Shown here: positions 15,725 through 25,394 of the stretch, piece by piece
Layout of the letters: each line of letters begins with the position of its first letter
Position numbering within the stretch: the first letter of the stretch is position 1
Origin: Streptomyces sp. JH34
GTDB taxonomy: Bacteria > Actinomycetota > Actinomycetes > Streptomycetales > Streptomycetaceae
Assembly (NCBI RefSeq): GCF_029428875.1
Contig: NZ_JAJSOO010000001.1
Span: 992,001-1,056,000 of the forward strand
Reading direction: 5' to 3'
DNA: 64,000 nucleotides
Position numbers and translations under genes: made by a program
Notes under the pieces: model-generated
The model's input: only the letters and a program-made list of their open reading frames with translations
Database searches by the model: none
Told to the model about the DNA's origin: nothing

Positions 15725-17548
15725 TTGCGCGAGTTCACTGTCCCACCCATGGCCGCTGCCCCTCAAGTCGGCGGTCTTGCCGACACCGTCTTCGATTTCG
15801 CGGAGGAGGACCCCCACCGGATCGCCCTCGGACGCAAGGACGGGGAGGGGCGGTGGCACGACGTGTCGGCGGCCGACTTCCGCGACCAGGTGCTCGCGCT
15901 CGCCAAGGGCCTGATCGCGCAGGGGGTCCGGTTCGGCGACCGGGTCGCCCTGATGTCACGTACGCGCTACGAGTGGACCCTCTTCGACTACGCCCTCTGG
16001 ACGGTGGGTGCCCAGTCCGTGCCGATCTACCCGACGTCGTCGGCGGAGCAGGTCCTGTGGATGCTGCACGACGCCGAGGTCGCGGCCGTCATGGTCGAGC
16101 ACGAGGACCACGCCATGACGATCGGCTCGGTGATCGACCGGCTGCCGAACCTGCGCCGGCTGTGGCAGCTGGACGCGGACGTGGTGACCGAGCTCGTCGA
16201 CGCCGGTGCCCTGGTCGACGACGAGGTCGTCCACCGGCACCGGCGTGCGGTGACACCCGACTCCGTGGCCACCCTGATCTACACCTCCGGCACGACGGGG
16301 CGCCCCAAGGGCTGCGTCATCACCCACGCCAACTTCATGTTCGAGGCCGACACCATGGTCGCCCGCTGGCATCCGGTGTTCCTCTCGAAGCCGGGTGAGG
16401 AGACCGCGACGCTGCTCTTCCTGCCGCTCGCCCATGTCTTCGGCCGCATGGTGGAGATCGCGGCGCTGCGCGGCCGGGTGAAGCTCGGGCACCAGCCGGA
16501 GCTGTCCGCGAAGGCCCTGATGCCGGACCTCGTGTCCTTCCGGCCCACCTTCATCCTGGCGGTGCCGTACATCTTCGAGAAGGTCTTCAACGGCGCCCGG
16601 CGCAAGGCGGAGTCCGAGGGGCGCGTCGGGGCGTTCGACAAGGCCGTCGAGATCGCGGTGAAGTACGCGGAGGCGTTGGAGGAGCGGGCCTTCGCCACCG
16701 GACCGGGGCCGTCCGCCGGCCTGCGGATGCAGCACCAGTTCTTCGACAAGGTCGTCTACCGCAAGGTACGGGAGGCGATGGGCGGCCGGGTACGCCACGC
16801 CATGTCGGGCGGCTCCGGCATGGCCCGGCGGCTCGGACTCTTCTTCGCCGGTGCGGGCGTCGCGGTCTACGAGGGCTACGGGCTCACCGAGACGACCGCC
16901 GCGGCCACCGCCAATCCGCCCGAGCGCACCCGCTACGGCACCGTCGGGCAGCCCATCCCCGGATCCAGCGTGCACATCGCGCAGGACGGCGAGATCTGGG
17001 TGCACGGCGCCAACGTGTTCTCGGGATATCTGGGCGACCCCAAGGCCACGGACGCCGTGCTGCACGACGGATGGCTGGCCACGGGCGACCTCGGCGCGCT
17101 CGACGAGGACGGGTATCTGACGATCACCGGGCGCAAGAAGGAGATCCTGGTGACCTCCGGGGGGAAGAGTGTGGCCCCGAGCGGCCTGGAGGAACGGGTC
17201 CGCGCGCATCCGCTGGTCGCGCAGTGCATCGCCGTCGGCAACGACCGGCCCTACGTCGCGGCGCTGGTCACCGTGGACCACGAGGCGGTGGAGCACTGGC
17301 TCGCCATGCAGGGCCGCACGCCGATGCGCGCCGCCGACCTGGTGCGCGACCCCGATCTGGAGATGGAGGTCCGGCGGGCGGTGGTGGCGGCGAACACGGC
17401 GGTCTCGCAGGCGGAGTCCATCCGGACCTTCCGCATACTCGCGCACCAGTTCACCGAGGAGCACGGTCTGCTGACCCCGTCGCTCAAGCTGAAGCGGAAG
17501 GCGATCGAGACGGCGTACTCGGCCGAGGTGGACGCCCTCTACCGGTGA
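15725..17548 (+). CDS. Long-chain fatty acid-CoA ligase (AMP-forming)
   Basis: A 607-residue ANL-superfamily enzyme that activates a fatty acid to acyl-AMP and then acyl-CoA. The P-loop-like motif YTSGTTGRPKG, the YEGYGLTETTAAAT motif A5, the DGWLATGDLG motif and the C-terminal GRKKEILVTSGGKSVAP hinge are all present. The TTG at 15725 is chosen: it follows AAGGAG and produces the LREFTVPP start shared by streptomycete homologues. It has no obvious operon partner. An aldo/keto reductase follows after 134 nt. Confidence 0.92.
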   Translation: MREFTVPPMAAAPQVGGLADTVFDFAEEDPHRIALGRKDGEGRWHDVSAADFRDQVLALAKGLIAQGVRFGDRVALMSRTRYEWTLFDYALWTVGAQSVPIYPTSSAEQVLWMLHDAEVAAVMVEHEDHAMTIGSVIDRLPNLRRLWQLDADVVTELVDAGALVDDEVVHRHRRAVTPDSVATLIYTSGTTGRPKGCVITHANFMFEADTMVARWHPVFLSKPGEETATLLFLPLAHVFGRMVEIAALRGRVKLGHQPELSAKALMPDLVSFRPTFILAVPYIFEKVFNGARRKAESEGRVGAFDKAVEIAVKYAEALEERAFATGPGPSAGLRMQHQFFDKVVYRKVREAMGGRVRHAMSGGSGMARRLGLFFAGAGVAVYEGYGLTETTAAATANPPERTRYGTVGQPIPGSSVHIAQDGEIWVHGANVFSGYLGDPKATDAVLHDGWLATGDLGALDEDGYLTITGRKKEILVTSGGKSVAPSGLEERVRAHPLVAQCIAVGNDRPYVAALVTVDHEAVEHWLAMQGRTPMRAADLVRDPDLEMEVRRAVVAANTAVSQAESIRTFRILAHQFTEEHGLLTPSLKLKRKAIETAYSAEVDALYR

Positions 17549-17682
17549 ACACGGCCTCCGCCACCTGACGGGGCGTCGGACGTGTGCGCGGCACAGCGCC
17601 CGATCCGGTCACCGGGAATGCTCGGGCCCCTCCGTTCGTTCCACCGGGGAGTATCAACCGACGACGTAAGGATCGACTGCTC

Positions 17683-18519
17683 GTGAGCCAGGTCCCCACC
17701 ATCACGCTCAACAACGGCCTCGAGATGCCTCAGCTCGGCTTCGGTGTCTGGCAGGTGCCGGACGACGAGGCCACGACCGCCGTGACCACGGCCCTCGAGG
17801 CCGGGTACCGGAGCATCGACACCGCCGCGATCTACGGCAACGAGTCGGGCACCGGCAAGGCGATCGCCGCGTCCGGTGTGGCCCGCGAGGAGCTGTTCGT
17901 CACCACCAAGCTGTGGAACAGCGAGCAGGGATACGACTCGACGCTGCGCGCGTTCGACGCGTCGCTGGACAAGCTGGGTCTCGACCACGTCGACCTGTAC
18001 CTCATCCACTGGCCGGTTCCTGCCAAGGACGCCTACGTCGACACGTACAAGGCCTTCGAGCGGATCCTCGCCGACGGCCGGGCGAAGGCCATCGGCGTCT
18101 CCAACTTCCACCCGGAGCACCTGGAGCGTCTGCTCGCCGAGACGTCCGTCGTCCCGGCGGTCAACCAGATCGAGCTGCACCCGCAGCTCCAGCAGGCCAC
18201 GTCCCGCGCCTTCCACGCCGAGCACGGCATCGTCACCGAGGCCTGGTCGCCGCTCGGCTCCGGCAAGGGCCTCCTCGAGGTCCCGACGGTGGTCGCCGTC
18301 GCGCAGAAGCACGGCCGGACCCCGGCCCAGGCGGTGCTCCGCTGGCACCTGCAGACCGGCCACGTGGTCATCCCCAAGTCCGTGACGCCGTCACGGATCG
18401 CGGAGAACATCGACGTCTTCGGCTTCGAGCTGGACGCCGACGACCTGGCCGCGTTCGCCGCGCTCGACGAGGGCAAGCGCCTCGGCGCCGACCCGGCCGA
18501 ATTCAACCTCGGCGCCTGA
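17683..18519 (+). CDS. Aldo/keto reductase (2,5-diketo-D-gluconate reductase-like)
   Basis: A 278-residue AKR5-type enzyme. The tetrad is D46, Y51 (SIDTAAIYGNE), K76 (VTTKLW) and H109 (LYLIHWPVP). The C-terminal VIPKSVTPSRIAENIDVF motif binds the NADPH phosphate. Such enzymes reduce diverse aldehydes and diketo sugars. The GTG at 17683 follows AAGGATC and begins the normal N-terminus. A perfect 21-bp hairpin follows the gene. Confidence 0.92.
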   Translation: MSQVPTITLNNGLEMPQLGFGVWQVPDDEATTAVTTALEAGYRSIDTAAIYGNESGTGKAIAASGVAREELFVTTKLWNSEQGYDSTLRAFDASLDKLGLDHVDLYLIHWPVPAKDAYVDTYKAFERILADGRAKAIGVSNFHPEHLERLLAETSVVPAVNQIELHPQLQQATSRAFHAEHGIVTEAWSPLGSGKGLLEVPTVVAVAQKHGRTPAQAVLRWHLQTGHVVIPKSVTPSRIAENIDVFGFELDADDLAAFAALDEGKRLGADPAEFNLGA

Positions 18520-18530
18520 TCCGTCCCACT

Positions 18531-18576
18531 CGCGACGGCGCCCCCACCGCATCCGTGCGGTGGGGGCGCCGTCGCG
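18531..18576. terminator. Perfect 21-bp stem terminator between converging genes
   Basis: The arms 18531-18551 and 18556-18576 pair without a mismatch around a UCCG tetraloop. The element starts 11 nt after the aldo/keto reductase stop and ends 12 nt before the end of the opposing dehydratase gene. It can serve as a bidirectional terminator. Confidence 0.9.
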
Positions 18577-18588
18577 TCCGGAGCTGCG

Positions 18589-18894
18589 CTACTGCGCCCC
18601 GTGCCCGGCCGCCACGGCCTCGACGCGCGCGGCCAGCGTGAGGTCCTTGCGCGTGACGGCGCCGCCCGCGTCATGGGTGTGCACGGCGAGCGCCACGGTG
18701 TTGTAGCCCAGCGTCAGGTCCGAGTGGTGGTTGAGCTCGTCCTGGATCCGGGCGACGTGGACGGTCAGCGCGGCTGCGGCGAAGTGGGAGGGCAGCCGGT
18801 ACGTACGGGTGATCCGGTCCCCTTCCAGCTGCCAGCCGGGCAGCTCGCGCAGCCCGGCCTCGACGTCGTGGGATGACAGCGGTTCGGCGGGCAT
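18589..18894 (-). CDS. 4a-hydroxytetrahydrobiopterin dehydratase (pterin-4a-carbinolamine dehydratase)
   Basis: A 101-residue enzyme that dehydrates 4a-hydroxytetrahydropterin to regenerate the quinonoid cofactor. The family core is ELNHHSDLTLGYNTVALAVH followed by THDAGGAVTRKDLTLA, close to the usual HHP-x-[ILV] pattern. The length is typical. The ATG at 18894 was chosen because it gives the standard MPAEPLSSHDVEAGL beginning. There is no aromatic amino acid hydroxylase nearby. Confidence 0.9.
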   Translation of the reverse strand: MPAEPLSSHDVEAGLRELPGWQLEGDRITRTYRLPSHFAAAALTVHVARIQDELNHHSDLTLGYNTVALAVHTHDAGGAVTRKDLTLAARVEAVAAGHGAQ

Positions 18895-19169
18895 ACGGCG
18901 GCTCCTGAGGCGTATCGGCGCGGTCGGCGGCGCGGGTGGATGTCGGTGCAGGTGGACGTTACGGTCCGGGCGCGTCGGCTGTCGCGCCTGACACGGGCCT
19001 CGCACGGGAGAACACCACTTCTGCACGGGCCTCACTCGGCACGACGGGCACGAGCGGCACACTCCGATCACTCGTTGTGGTCCGGACCGTGCCGCAGCCC
19101 GGCTTCCGTGCCGGTCGTACGTGCCGGGCGGGACGGCATCGGCCCCGCCCGGCACCTCGTGCGCCCGCG

Positions 19170-21464
19170 TTACACGCGCGCACCGTTGTCGGCCGGGTCG
19201 CGGCGTTTCCGCCCGGCTCCCGTCCTGCGGCCCGGCGCCCGCTTACGGGCCGGCGGCGGGGCCTTGCTGCTCCGCTCCAGGAGGAGCGCCCCGGGCACAG
19301 CAGTCATCACCGAGGAGTACGTGCCCACGCAGATGCCGATGAGGAGGGCGAGCGCGAAGTCCGCGAGCGAGTCTCCGCCCAGCACGGCGAGCGCCACCAG
19401 GATGAACAAGGCGCCCATCCCCGTGTTGACGGTGCGCGGGACCGTCTGCAGGACGGCTCTGTTGGCGACGTCGGCGACCGGTGTGCGCCGGTTCCTGGCC
19501 CACAGCTCGCGTACCCGGTCGAAGACCACCACCGAGTCGTTGACGGAGTAGCCGATGACGGTGAGCAGCGCGGCCAGGAAGATCCCGTCGACCGGCCGTC
19601 CGAGCCAGGCGAAGGCGCCGACCAGGATGATCACGTCGTGCACCAGGGCCCCGACCGAGGAGACGGCGAACGTCCAGCGGAACCGGGCCGCGAGGTAGGC
19701 GAGTTGCACGAACACGGCCACCCCGAGGGCGATCAGGGCGTTGCGCCTCAGTTCGTCGCCGAGGCTGGGGCCGATCAGCTCGTCGCGCACCTTGGTGGTC
19801 TCGCCGCCCTCCTCGGCGAGTGCGGCCCGCAGGGCGTGTTCCCCGTCGTTGTCCAGCTGCCCGGTGCGTACGGAGAGGTCGCGTTCGCCCGCGGTGGTGA
19901 CCTCGGCGTCGGTGAACCCCGCGGCGGCGATCGCGTCCCGGGCGGTCTCGACGTCGACGGGACGGTTCGTCGAGTACTCCACGAGACGCCCGCCGGTGAA
20001 TTCGACGCCCAGGTCGACACCCCGCACGAGGATGCCGGTCACGGCGAGGAGGACGAGCGCGGTGGAGGTCAGCAGCCAGCGGCGCGGCGACCTGAACAGC
20101 TGGGGGTCGCGTGCGTTCAGCCAGGTACGGACACGGCCCGGCCGGGCGATGCCGTTCACACCGCGGTAGTCGCTGACGAACCGGGAACCCGCCGCGATCT
20201 CGGTGAGGGCGCGGGCGATGACGAGCGCGGAGAACATCGAGACCAGGACGCCGATGGCGAGTGTGACCCCGAAGCCCTTGACCGGCCCCGAGCCGAGGAA
20301 GAACAGGAGCGCGGCGGCGATCAGCGTAGTGACGTTGGAGTCGGCGACGGCGCTCCAGGCACCCCGGAATCCGGAGGTCAGCGCGGTGCGCAGCGATCCC
20401 TTGCCGCGGTCCGCGTACTCCTCGCGGGCCCGCTCGAAGACAAGGACGTTGGCATCGACCGCCATCCCGATGGCGAGGACGAAGCCGGCGAGACCCGGCA
20501 GGGTCAGGGTGACCCCCAGGGCGACGAGGGCGGCGTAGGAGATGACGCCGTACGCCGCCAGTGCCACAGCGGCGAGGGCGCCGAAGAGCCGGTACATGAC
20601 GGTGATGAAGAGTGCGGTGGCAGCGGCGCCGATGAGAGCGGCCCGGGCACTGGCGTCGATGGCGGCGGCGCCGAGCGTCGGTCCGACGGTCCGCTGCTCG
20701 ACGATCTCGACGGGGACGGGCAGAGCGCCGCCCTTGATGAGCAGGGCGAGGTCACGTGCCTCCTCGGCACTGAACGAGCCGGTGATCCGGGTGGACCCGG
20801 AGGGAAGCCCGGCCTCGCAGGCGATCGACGGATCGACCTGGGGGGAGGAGATGACCTTTCCGTCGAGGACGATCGCGACGCGGCGCCGTTCGTCGCCGGC
20901 GGGGTTGCACGCGGCGTCACCGGTGAGCCTCTTCCACTCGCGGCCCGCGTCCTTGTGGAAGTCGAGCGAGACCGCCCAGCCCGTGCCCTGCTGGGCGTCG
21001 AACTCGGCGGTGGCGTCCTTGACCCCGGCGCCGGAGAGACGTACCGGGCCGAGCGCGAGGAGGCCGCCCTGTTCGTCGGGCAGCGTCTCCTGACCGCCGT
21101 CGCCCTCGGCACCGGGGCCCTCGACCGCGTGGAAGCCGAGCTGGGCGGTCCTGCCGATGACGTCGGCGGCCTGCCTCGGGTCCTGCACGTCGGGCAGTTC
21201 GACGATGATCCGGTCCTCCCCCGAGCGGGTCAGGGTCGGCTCGGCGACGCCGAGGGAGTCGATGCGCTGCCGCAGTACCTCCAGGGTGCGGTCGGTGCTC
21301 TCCCGGTCCGCCTTCGCGGTGGCGGAGTCCTTGGCCTGCAGCACCATCCGGGTGCCGCCCTGGAGGTCGAGGCCGAGTCTGGGTGACTGGGTCAGGGTGA
21401 TGAACACGGAGACGAGCAGAACGGCGGCAGCCAGAACCGCTCGCACCGTGGTGGCGCGAGTCAT
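19170..21464 (-). CDS. secDF: SecDF: fused protein-export membrane protein
   Basis: A 764-residue fusion of SecD and SecF, proton-driven RND-type subunits that assist Sec translocation at the membrane. Residues 1-30 form the first membrane helix, followed at once by LGLDLQGGTRMVLQ (SecD signature). The short P1 region carries IIVELPDVQDPRQA. Six-helix RND bundles follow around FVLAIGMAVDANVLVFER (SecD) and GYSVNDSVVVFDRVRE (SecF). The SecF half begins near residue 460 (RGVDLGVEFTGGRLVEY). Streptomycetes usually also have separate secD and secF genes, so this is probably an accessory copy. The Arg/Lys-rich C-terminus is cytoplasmic. Confidence 0.93.
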   Translation of the reverse strand: MTRATTVRAVLAAAVLLVSVFITLTQSPRLGLDLQGGTRMVLQAKDSATAKADRESTDRTLEVLRQRIDSLGVAEPTLTRSGEDRIIVELPDVQDPRQAADVIGRTAQLGFHAVEGPGAEGDGGQETLPDEQGGLLALGPVRLSGAGVKDATAEFDAQQGTGWAVSLDFHKDAGREWKRLTGDAACNPAGDERRRVAIVLDGKVISSPQVDPSIACEAGLPSGSTRITGSFSAEEARDLALLIKGGALPVPVEIVEQRTVGPTLGAAAIDASARAALIGAAATALFITVMYRLFGALAAVALAAYGVISYAALVALGVTLTLPGLAGFVLAIGMAVDANVLVFERAREEYADRGKGSLRTALTSGFRGAWSAVADSNVTTLIAAALLFFLGSGPVKGFGVTLAIGVLVSMFSALVIARALTEIAAGSRFVSDYRGVNGIARPGRVRTWLNARDPQLFRSPRRWLLTSTALVLLAVTGILVRGVDLGVEFTGGRLVEYSTNRPVDVETARDAIAAAGFTDAEVTTAGERDLSVRTGQLDNDGEHALRAALAEEGGETTKVRDELIGPSLGDELRRNALIALGVAVFVQLAYLAARFRWTFAVSSVGALVHDVIILVGAFAWLGRPVDGIFLAALLTVIGYSVNDSVVVFDRVRELWARNRRTPVADVANRAVLQTVPRTVNTGMGALFILVALAVLGGDSLADFALALLIGICVGTYSSVMTAVPGALLLERSSKAPPPARKRAPGRRTGAGRKRRDPADNGARV

Positions 21465-21500
21465 GGGTATCCCCTCGAGTGGGCGTCGTCCGCCCGTACC

Positions 21501-22019
21501 TCAGAGGGAAGGGCAGGGCGACGGGTCCGTTGGACAGAACCGGTGAAGAGCCGGCTGACCGGCCGTCACCTCCGGAGGACCCCGGACACCGGGCAGCGCC
21601 GCCCGGGACCGTGCGACGAGGAAAGGGCCCGCGCCCGCTGCCCCGGGCGCGGCGCCACGGGGCAGCAGGAGGTTCTGCGGGCGCGGCGGCAGGGCGCCGT
21701 GGCCGGGCGGGGGAAGGTGCTGGGGGGCGTGCGGACGGTCGGCGCCCGCACGCGGCGCCGTCAGGGGGCCGGCCTCCGCCCACCGGGCGGGATCGTCCGT
21801 CCGGGCGGCGGCGGACGGCCCTGAGACATGCGCGACGAGGCCGGTGGCGTGAGCCGGGGAGGCGGTGGCGTGAGCCGGGGAGGCGGTGGCGTGAGCCGGG
21901 GAGGCGGTGGCCTGTCCGGCGCTGTGCCCCGGCCCCGGAAGCGCGTTCTCCACTGCCGCGGGCGTGCCGCCGAGAAGAGTCAGGACGCCGAGGAGGAGCG
22001 CGGCGAGGATGTGCCGCAC
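21501..22019 (-). CDS. Predicted exported Pro/Ala/His-rich protein with ASPAHAT repeats
   Basis: The frame from GTG 22019 encodes 172 residues. VRHILAALLLGVLTLLGG looks like a signal sequence, followed by a Pro/Ala-rich mature part with three perfect ASPAHAT heptads and a C-terminal SRAALPGVRGPP segment. I do not recognise a domain. The start has no good ribosome binding site, and the gene could begin elsewhere in the same open frame. It lies downstream of the actin-like gene on the same strand and upstream of SecDF. A short exported protein beside an MreB-like gene may belong to the cell wall, but this is only a guess. Confidence 0.4.
   Translation of the reverse strand: MRHILAALLLGVLTLLGGTPAAVENALPGPGHSAGQATASPAHATASPAHATASPAHATGLVAHVSGPSAAARTDDPARWAEAGPLTAPRAGADRPHAPQHLPPPGHGALPPRPQNLLLPRGAAPGAAGAGPFLVARSRAALPGVRGPPEVTAGQPALHRFCPTDPSPCPSL
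21843..21905 (-). repeat. Three perfect 21-bp tandem repeats encoding ASPAHAT
   Basis: The 21-bp unit occurs at 21843-21863, 21864-21884 and 21885-21905 without a difference, then six more matching bases. The unit is a multiple of three and in frame with the predicted exported protein. Copy-number change would therefore alter length without breaking the frame. Confidence 0.9.
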
Positions 22020-22132
22020 CGTGTGCGGTGGCGTACGGCGGGGCCCTGTGCCGTACTGCGCCGTTTCGTACCGCGCTGTGTCGTGCGGCCCCGTGGGGGG
22101 CGCGTTCCCCCGGGGTGCCCCCGGGAGGGGGC

Positions 22133-22981
22133 TCACCTCAGCCGGACCGGGCGGACGGTCGCCTTGCCTTCGACGGCAGGGCACAGGACGGAGTCCAGGA
22201 ACAGGGCCGCGCCCCGAACGACAGCGGTCGACGGATCGGGGGCGATGCGCACCGGCACGCCGAGGCAACCGGTGATCCGGTCGGTGACATCACGGCGGAG
22301 CGCACCGCCTCCGGTGAGCACCGGCCCGCGGCGCAGTGCTCCCCGTACCGCTCCGTGCCGGTCCTCACGCCACATGGACGTGATCATATCGAGGACGTTC
22401 CGGGCGAGTTCGGCGGGCACCGAACCCGGGTCGAGGTCGCCCAGGCCTGCGTCGGCCTGCCGGGCGTCGACGACCGTCCCGTCGACGAGCAGGGCGACCT
22501 CGGTCAGTCCGGCACCCATGTCGACGACGAGCACCGGGCCGCCGGCCGGATCACCCGCGGACCGGGCCACGGCGCCGGCGCTGTTGAGGACCATGGCACG
22601 CGACGCCCCCAGGGACGCGAGGAGCTCCCTCGCCGTCGCGCGGTGTTCCCGTCCGGCCAGGACCGGATGGCTGAGCACGACGGCGCTGCCCTCCCGGTCG
22701 GCGCCCAGCGCGGTGTCCGCGAGCCGCCCGAGCAGCCCGGCGCACGTGTCGGCGTCGACGATGCGCCCTCGTCGGACCGGCCGCGTGGCGGCGTCCTCCC
22801 AGCCGGCCGGTCCGCCGGTGACGAGGCCCTGTCCCGTGACCCAGGCGCGGATCCCGGAGCTGCCCAGGTCGACGGCCAGCCCCTTGACGGGGCCGGGCCG
22901 TCCCGCGGCACGGGCGGCGTGCGCCTCCTGCCGCCGGAGGACCGGCCGGCCTCGCCGCCGCCCGTCACGTGAAGTACGCAT
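22133..22981 (-). CDS. Short MreB/Mbl-like actin-family protein
   Basis: A 282-residue actin-fold ATPase. Phosphate-1 is AVDLGSSGIRAWVTG, phosphate-2 is VLVVDMGAGLTEVALL and the adenosine motif is VLTGGGALRRDV. VLNSAGAVARSAGDPAGG is the connecting segment. It is about 60 residues shorter than MreB (around 340), and the loss is mostly between the two phosphate motifs, where subdomain IB would lie. This resembles the streptomycete Mbl type, which contributes to spore wall synthesis. No mreC, mreD or rodA gene is adjacent. The ATG at 22981 has a GGACGAGGG site. Confidence 0.7.
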   Translation of the reverse strand: MRTSRDGRRRGRPVLRRQEAHAARAAGRPGPVKGLAVDLGSSGIRAWVTGQGLVTGGPAGWEDAATRPVRRGRIVDADTCAGLLGRLADTALGADREGSAVVLSHPVLAGREHRATARELLASLGASRAMVLNSAGAVARSAGDPAGGPVLVVDMGAGLTEVALLVDGTVVDARQADAGLGDLDPGSVPAELARNVLDMITSMWREDRHGAVRGALRRGPVLTGGGALRRDVTDRITGCLGVPVRIAPDPSTAVVRGAALFLDSVLCPAVEGKATVRPVRLR

Positions 22982-23128
22982 CGGCCCTCGTCCTCAGGTC
23001 TGCCGCCACAGCGGCCAGCACGCACCGACCCACTGATAGCGAGGTCAGATCGAACCCTCACTATGCAATACAAGGCACGAAAAGGCCACCGCCTCGACAA
23101 TTCAAGGACATGAGTCGATGAGTAGCTG

Positions 23129-25225
23129 TCACGCCTCCACCGCGAGATACGCCTCGACGAGCTCGGCGAACTCCTCGGGCGCGGCTATCCGGACACCGAG
23201 ATCCTCGGCCTTGGTCCGCTTGGATCCCGCCTTCTCCCCGGCGACGAGCAGGCTCGTGCGCTTGGAGACGCTGGAGGAGGACTTCCCCCCGGCCCGCTCG
23301 ATCAGCTCGTTCATCTGGTTGCGCGAGAGCTTCTCCAGGACACCGGTCATGGCTCCGGTCACGACGACCGTCATACCGGCGAGCGGCAGGCCGGCCGCCG
23401 GGGCGTCCTCGGCGTCACCCTCCTGTTCGGCCCCCGGCTCCGGCGGCGGGGTCGCACCGGGCTCCGTCATGTTGACGCCCGCGGCCACCAGCTTGCCGAT
23501 GAGCGGCGCGAGCTCCTCCAGTTCCCTGACGACCGCGGCGGCCTTCTCCTTGCCGATGCCGTCGACCTGCTGCAGCGCCTCCGCGTCGGCGGCCGCGATG
23601 CGGTCCATCGAGGCGAAGTGACGGGCGATCCGGCGGGACATGGAGCGACCCGTGCCGCGGACGCCGAGCGCGCAGAAGACGCGCGACAGCGGACGGGTCG
23701 CGGCCGTCCCGATGGCCGCCAGCAGGTTGTCGGTCGAGGTCTCCCCCATCCTCTCCAGGGAGAGCAGCTGGTCGCGCTCCAGCGTGAAGAGATCGGCGAA
23801 GTCCTGGACGAGGCCCGCGTCGACGAGCTGGACGACCCGGGTGGCACCGAGCCCCTCGATGTCCAGCTGGTCACGGCCCGCCGCGTAGGAGATGGAGGCG
23901 ACCAGACGGCAGTCGCGGCCCCGGGTGCAGCGCCAGCGCTGCTCGCTCGCGTCGATCTCCGAACCGCACCGGGGACAGGCCTCGGGGAACTCGATCGGCT
24001 GCTCCTCACCCGTCCGCAGGTGCGCCACGGGCGCCTCGATGCGGGGGATGATGTCGCCCGCCTTGTAGACCATCACGTGGTCGCCCAGCCGCAGGTCCCG
24101 GCGTGTGATGTCGGCGGGGTTGTGGAGCGTGGCGTAGCTGACGGTCGACCCGTCGATCTCGACGGGCTCCAGCACGGCGCGCGGCGCGATGATGCCGGTC
24201 CTGCCGACATTCCACTCGACGCCCAGGAGCCGGGTGACCTTCTCCACGGCCGGCAGCTTGTACGCGATGGCCCAGCGCGGCGCGCGCGTCCCGGATCCGG
24301 CGTCCCGCTGGTCGGCCGCCAGGTCCGCCTTGATCACGATGCCGTCGATCCCGAAGGGCAGCGCGGCGCGCAGCGCGGCGATGGCCTCCACCCCGGCCTG
24401 CACCTCCTCGACCGTGGTCACGGTGCGCGGGGCGACCGCGGTGTCGGCGGCGGTGTGAACGCCGACACCGGCGACGTACTCGAGGACCTCGCTGTGCGGG
24501 AGTTCGGCCAGGGTGTCCGTCAGCTCGCCGGAATCGGGCAGCGCGAGCGCACCGTAGGCGAAGAAGGTCATCTCCACCCGGTAGGGGCGGTCCTTGGCCC
24601 GCAGGGTGCCCGCCGCGCCGTTGCGCGGATTGGCGAAGGGCGCGGCGCCGTGCGCCGTGCGCACCGTGTTCGCCGTCTCGAACTGCTCGTCGGTCATGAG
24701 GATCTCGCCGCGTATCTCGAGCGTGGCGGGAGCGTCGAGCCGGTCGGGCAGGCCGAGCACGGTCCCGATCGCGTGGGAGACGTCCTCGCCGGCCGTCCCG
24801 TCGCCCCGGGTGATCAACTGCTCCAGCCGGCCCTGCCGGTAGCGTGCGGCGACGGCCAGGCCGTCGAGCTTGGGCTCCACGCTCCAGGCCGCCACGGGGC
24901 GGCCGATACGCCGCTCCACGGAGGCGGTCCAGGTGACGAACTGCTCGGCGGAGAACACGTTGTCCAGCGAGAGCATCGGCACGGTGTGCGGCACGTCCCC
25001 CGAGGCCGCACCGCCCGCGACCTTGCCCGTCGGCGAGGCGTCCAGCACCTCCTGCGGGTGCTCCTCCTCGTAGGCCGCGATCCCGCGCACCAGCCGGTCG
25101 TAGGCATCGTCGTCGAGCCTGCTCTCACCTGCGGTGTAATACGCGGCGGCGGCACGCTCGGCCTCTTCGACCGCGGCTGCGTAGGCGGCTGTGTCGGCGA
25201 GCGCACCAGCTGAGTTCGTCGTCAT
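23129..25225 (-). CDS. ligA: NAD-dependent DNA ligase, divergent LigA type
   Basis: A 698-residue ligase that seals nicks using NAD+. The adenylation lysine is K119 in EPKLDG. The [15 protein letters not shown] and EIRGEIL motifs follow. A four-cysteine zinc finger (CPRCGSEID... WRCTRGRDC), helix-hairpin-helix repeats and a C-terminal BRCT domain ([19 protein letters not shown]) complete the full LigA layout. The N-terminus and surroundings differ from what I expect of the housekeeping streptomycete ligase, so it may be a second copy. The ATG at 25225 (MTTNSAGAL) is preferred to in-frame ATGs upstream that overlap the operator region. Its promoter faces the DUF1996 gene and overlaps a LacI-type palindrome. 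Confidence 0.9.
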   Translation of the reverse strand: MTTNSAGALADTAAYAAAVEEAERAAAAYYTAGESRLDDDAYDRLVRGIAAYEEEHPQEVLDASPTGKVAGGAASGDVPHTVPMLSLDNVFSAEQFVTWTASVERRIGRPVAAWSVEPKLDGLAVAARYRQGRLEQLITRGDGTAGEDVSHAIGTVLGLPDRLDAPATLEIRGEILMTDEQFETANTVRTAHGAAPFANPRNGAAGTLRAKDRPYRVEMTFFAYGALALPDSGELTDTLAELPHSEVLEYVAGVGVHTAADTAVAPRTVTTVEEVQAGVEAIAALRAALPFGIDGIVIKADLAADQRDAGSGTRAPRWAIAYKLPAVEKVTRLLGVEWNVGRTGIIAPRAVLEPVEIDGSTVSYATLHNPADITRRDLRLGDHVMVYKAGDIIPRIEAPVAHLRTGEEQPIEFPEACPRCGSEIDASEQRWRCTRGRDCRLVASISYAAGRDQLDIEGLGATRVVQLVDAGLVQDFADLFTLERDQLLSLERMGETSTDNLLAAIGTAATRPLSRVFCALGVRGTGRSMSRRIARHFASMDRIAAADAEALQQVDGIGKEKAAAVVRELEELAPLIGKLVAAGVNMTEPGATPPPEPGAEQEGDAEDAPAAGLPLAGMTVVVTGAMTGVLEKLSRNQMNELIERAGGKSSSSVSKRTSLLVAGEKAGSKRTKAEDLGVRIAAPEEFAELVEAYLAVEA

Positions 25226-25288
25226 GGGCACCATCCTGCCGCCCACCACTGACAACGCCTTCCCGTCGAGATCGGACATCACTCGCGA

Positions 25289-25300
25289 GAGAGCGCTCTC
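25289..25300. promoter_or_regulatory. LacI-type operator 1 (ligA side)
   Basis: GAGAGCGCTCTC is a perfect 12-bp palindrome with the central CG typical of LacI-family sites. It touches the -10 (TATAGG, 25305-25300) of the minus-strand promoter for the ligase, so a bound repressor would block ligase transcription. Confidence 0.7.
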
Positions 25301-25329
25301 CTATAGTCGGCCGCCTCAACTTCGATCAA
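25300..25329 (-). promoter_or_regulatory. Candidate ligA promoter
   Basis: On the minus strand a -35 TTGATC (25329-25324) and a -10 TATAGG (25305-25300) are spaced by 18 bp. Transcription would start close to the first LacI-type palindrome, about 65-70 nt before the ligase ATG. Confidence 0.5.
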
Positions 25330-25361
25330 ATACCCGCCAATTGGGGGGCCTGCGCAAAGGA

Positions 25362-25390
25362 TTGACATGCATGCGTCACGCTTCTACGTT
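25362..25390 (+). promoter_or_regulatory. Promoter of the DUF1996 gene
   Basis: TTGACA (25362-25367) and TACGTT (25385-25390) are separated by exactly 17 bp, close to the housekeeping consensus. The second LacI-type palindrome begins five bases after the -10, covering the transcription start, so repression is expected. Confidence 0.7.
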
Positions 25391-25394
25391 CCAT

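Noticed and set aside
18936..21386. Long plus-strand open frame opposite secDF
   Set aside because: The Asp/Gly/Glu-rich translation is the mirror of SecDF codons and has no motif or ribosome binding site.
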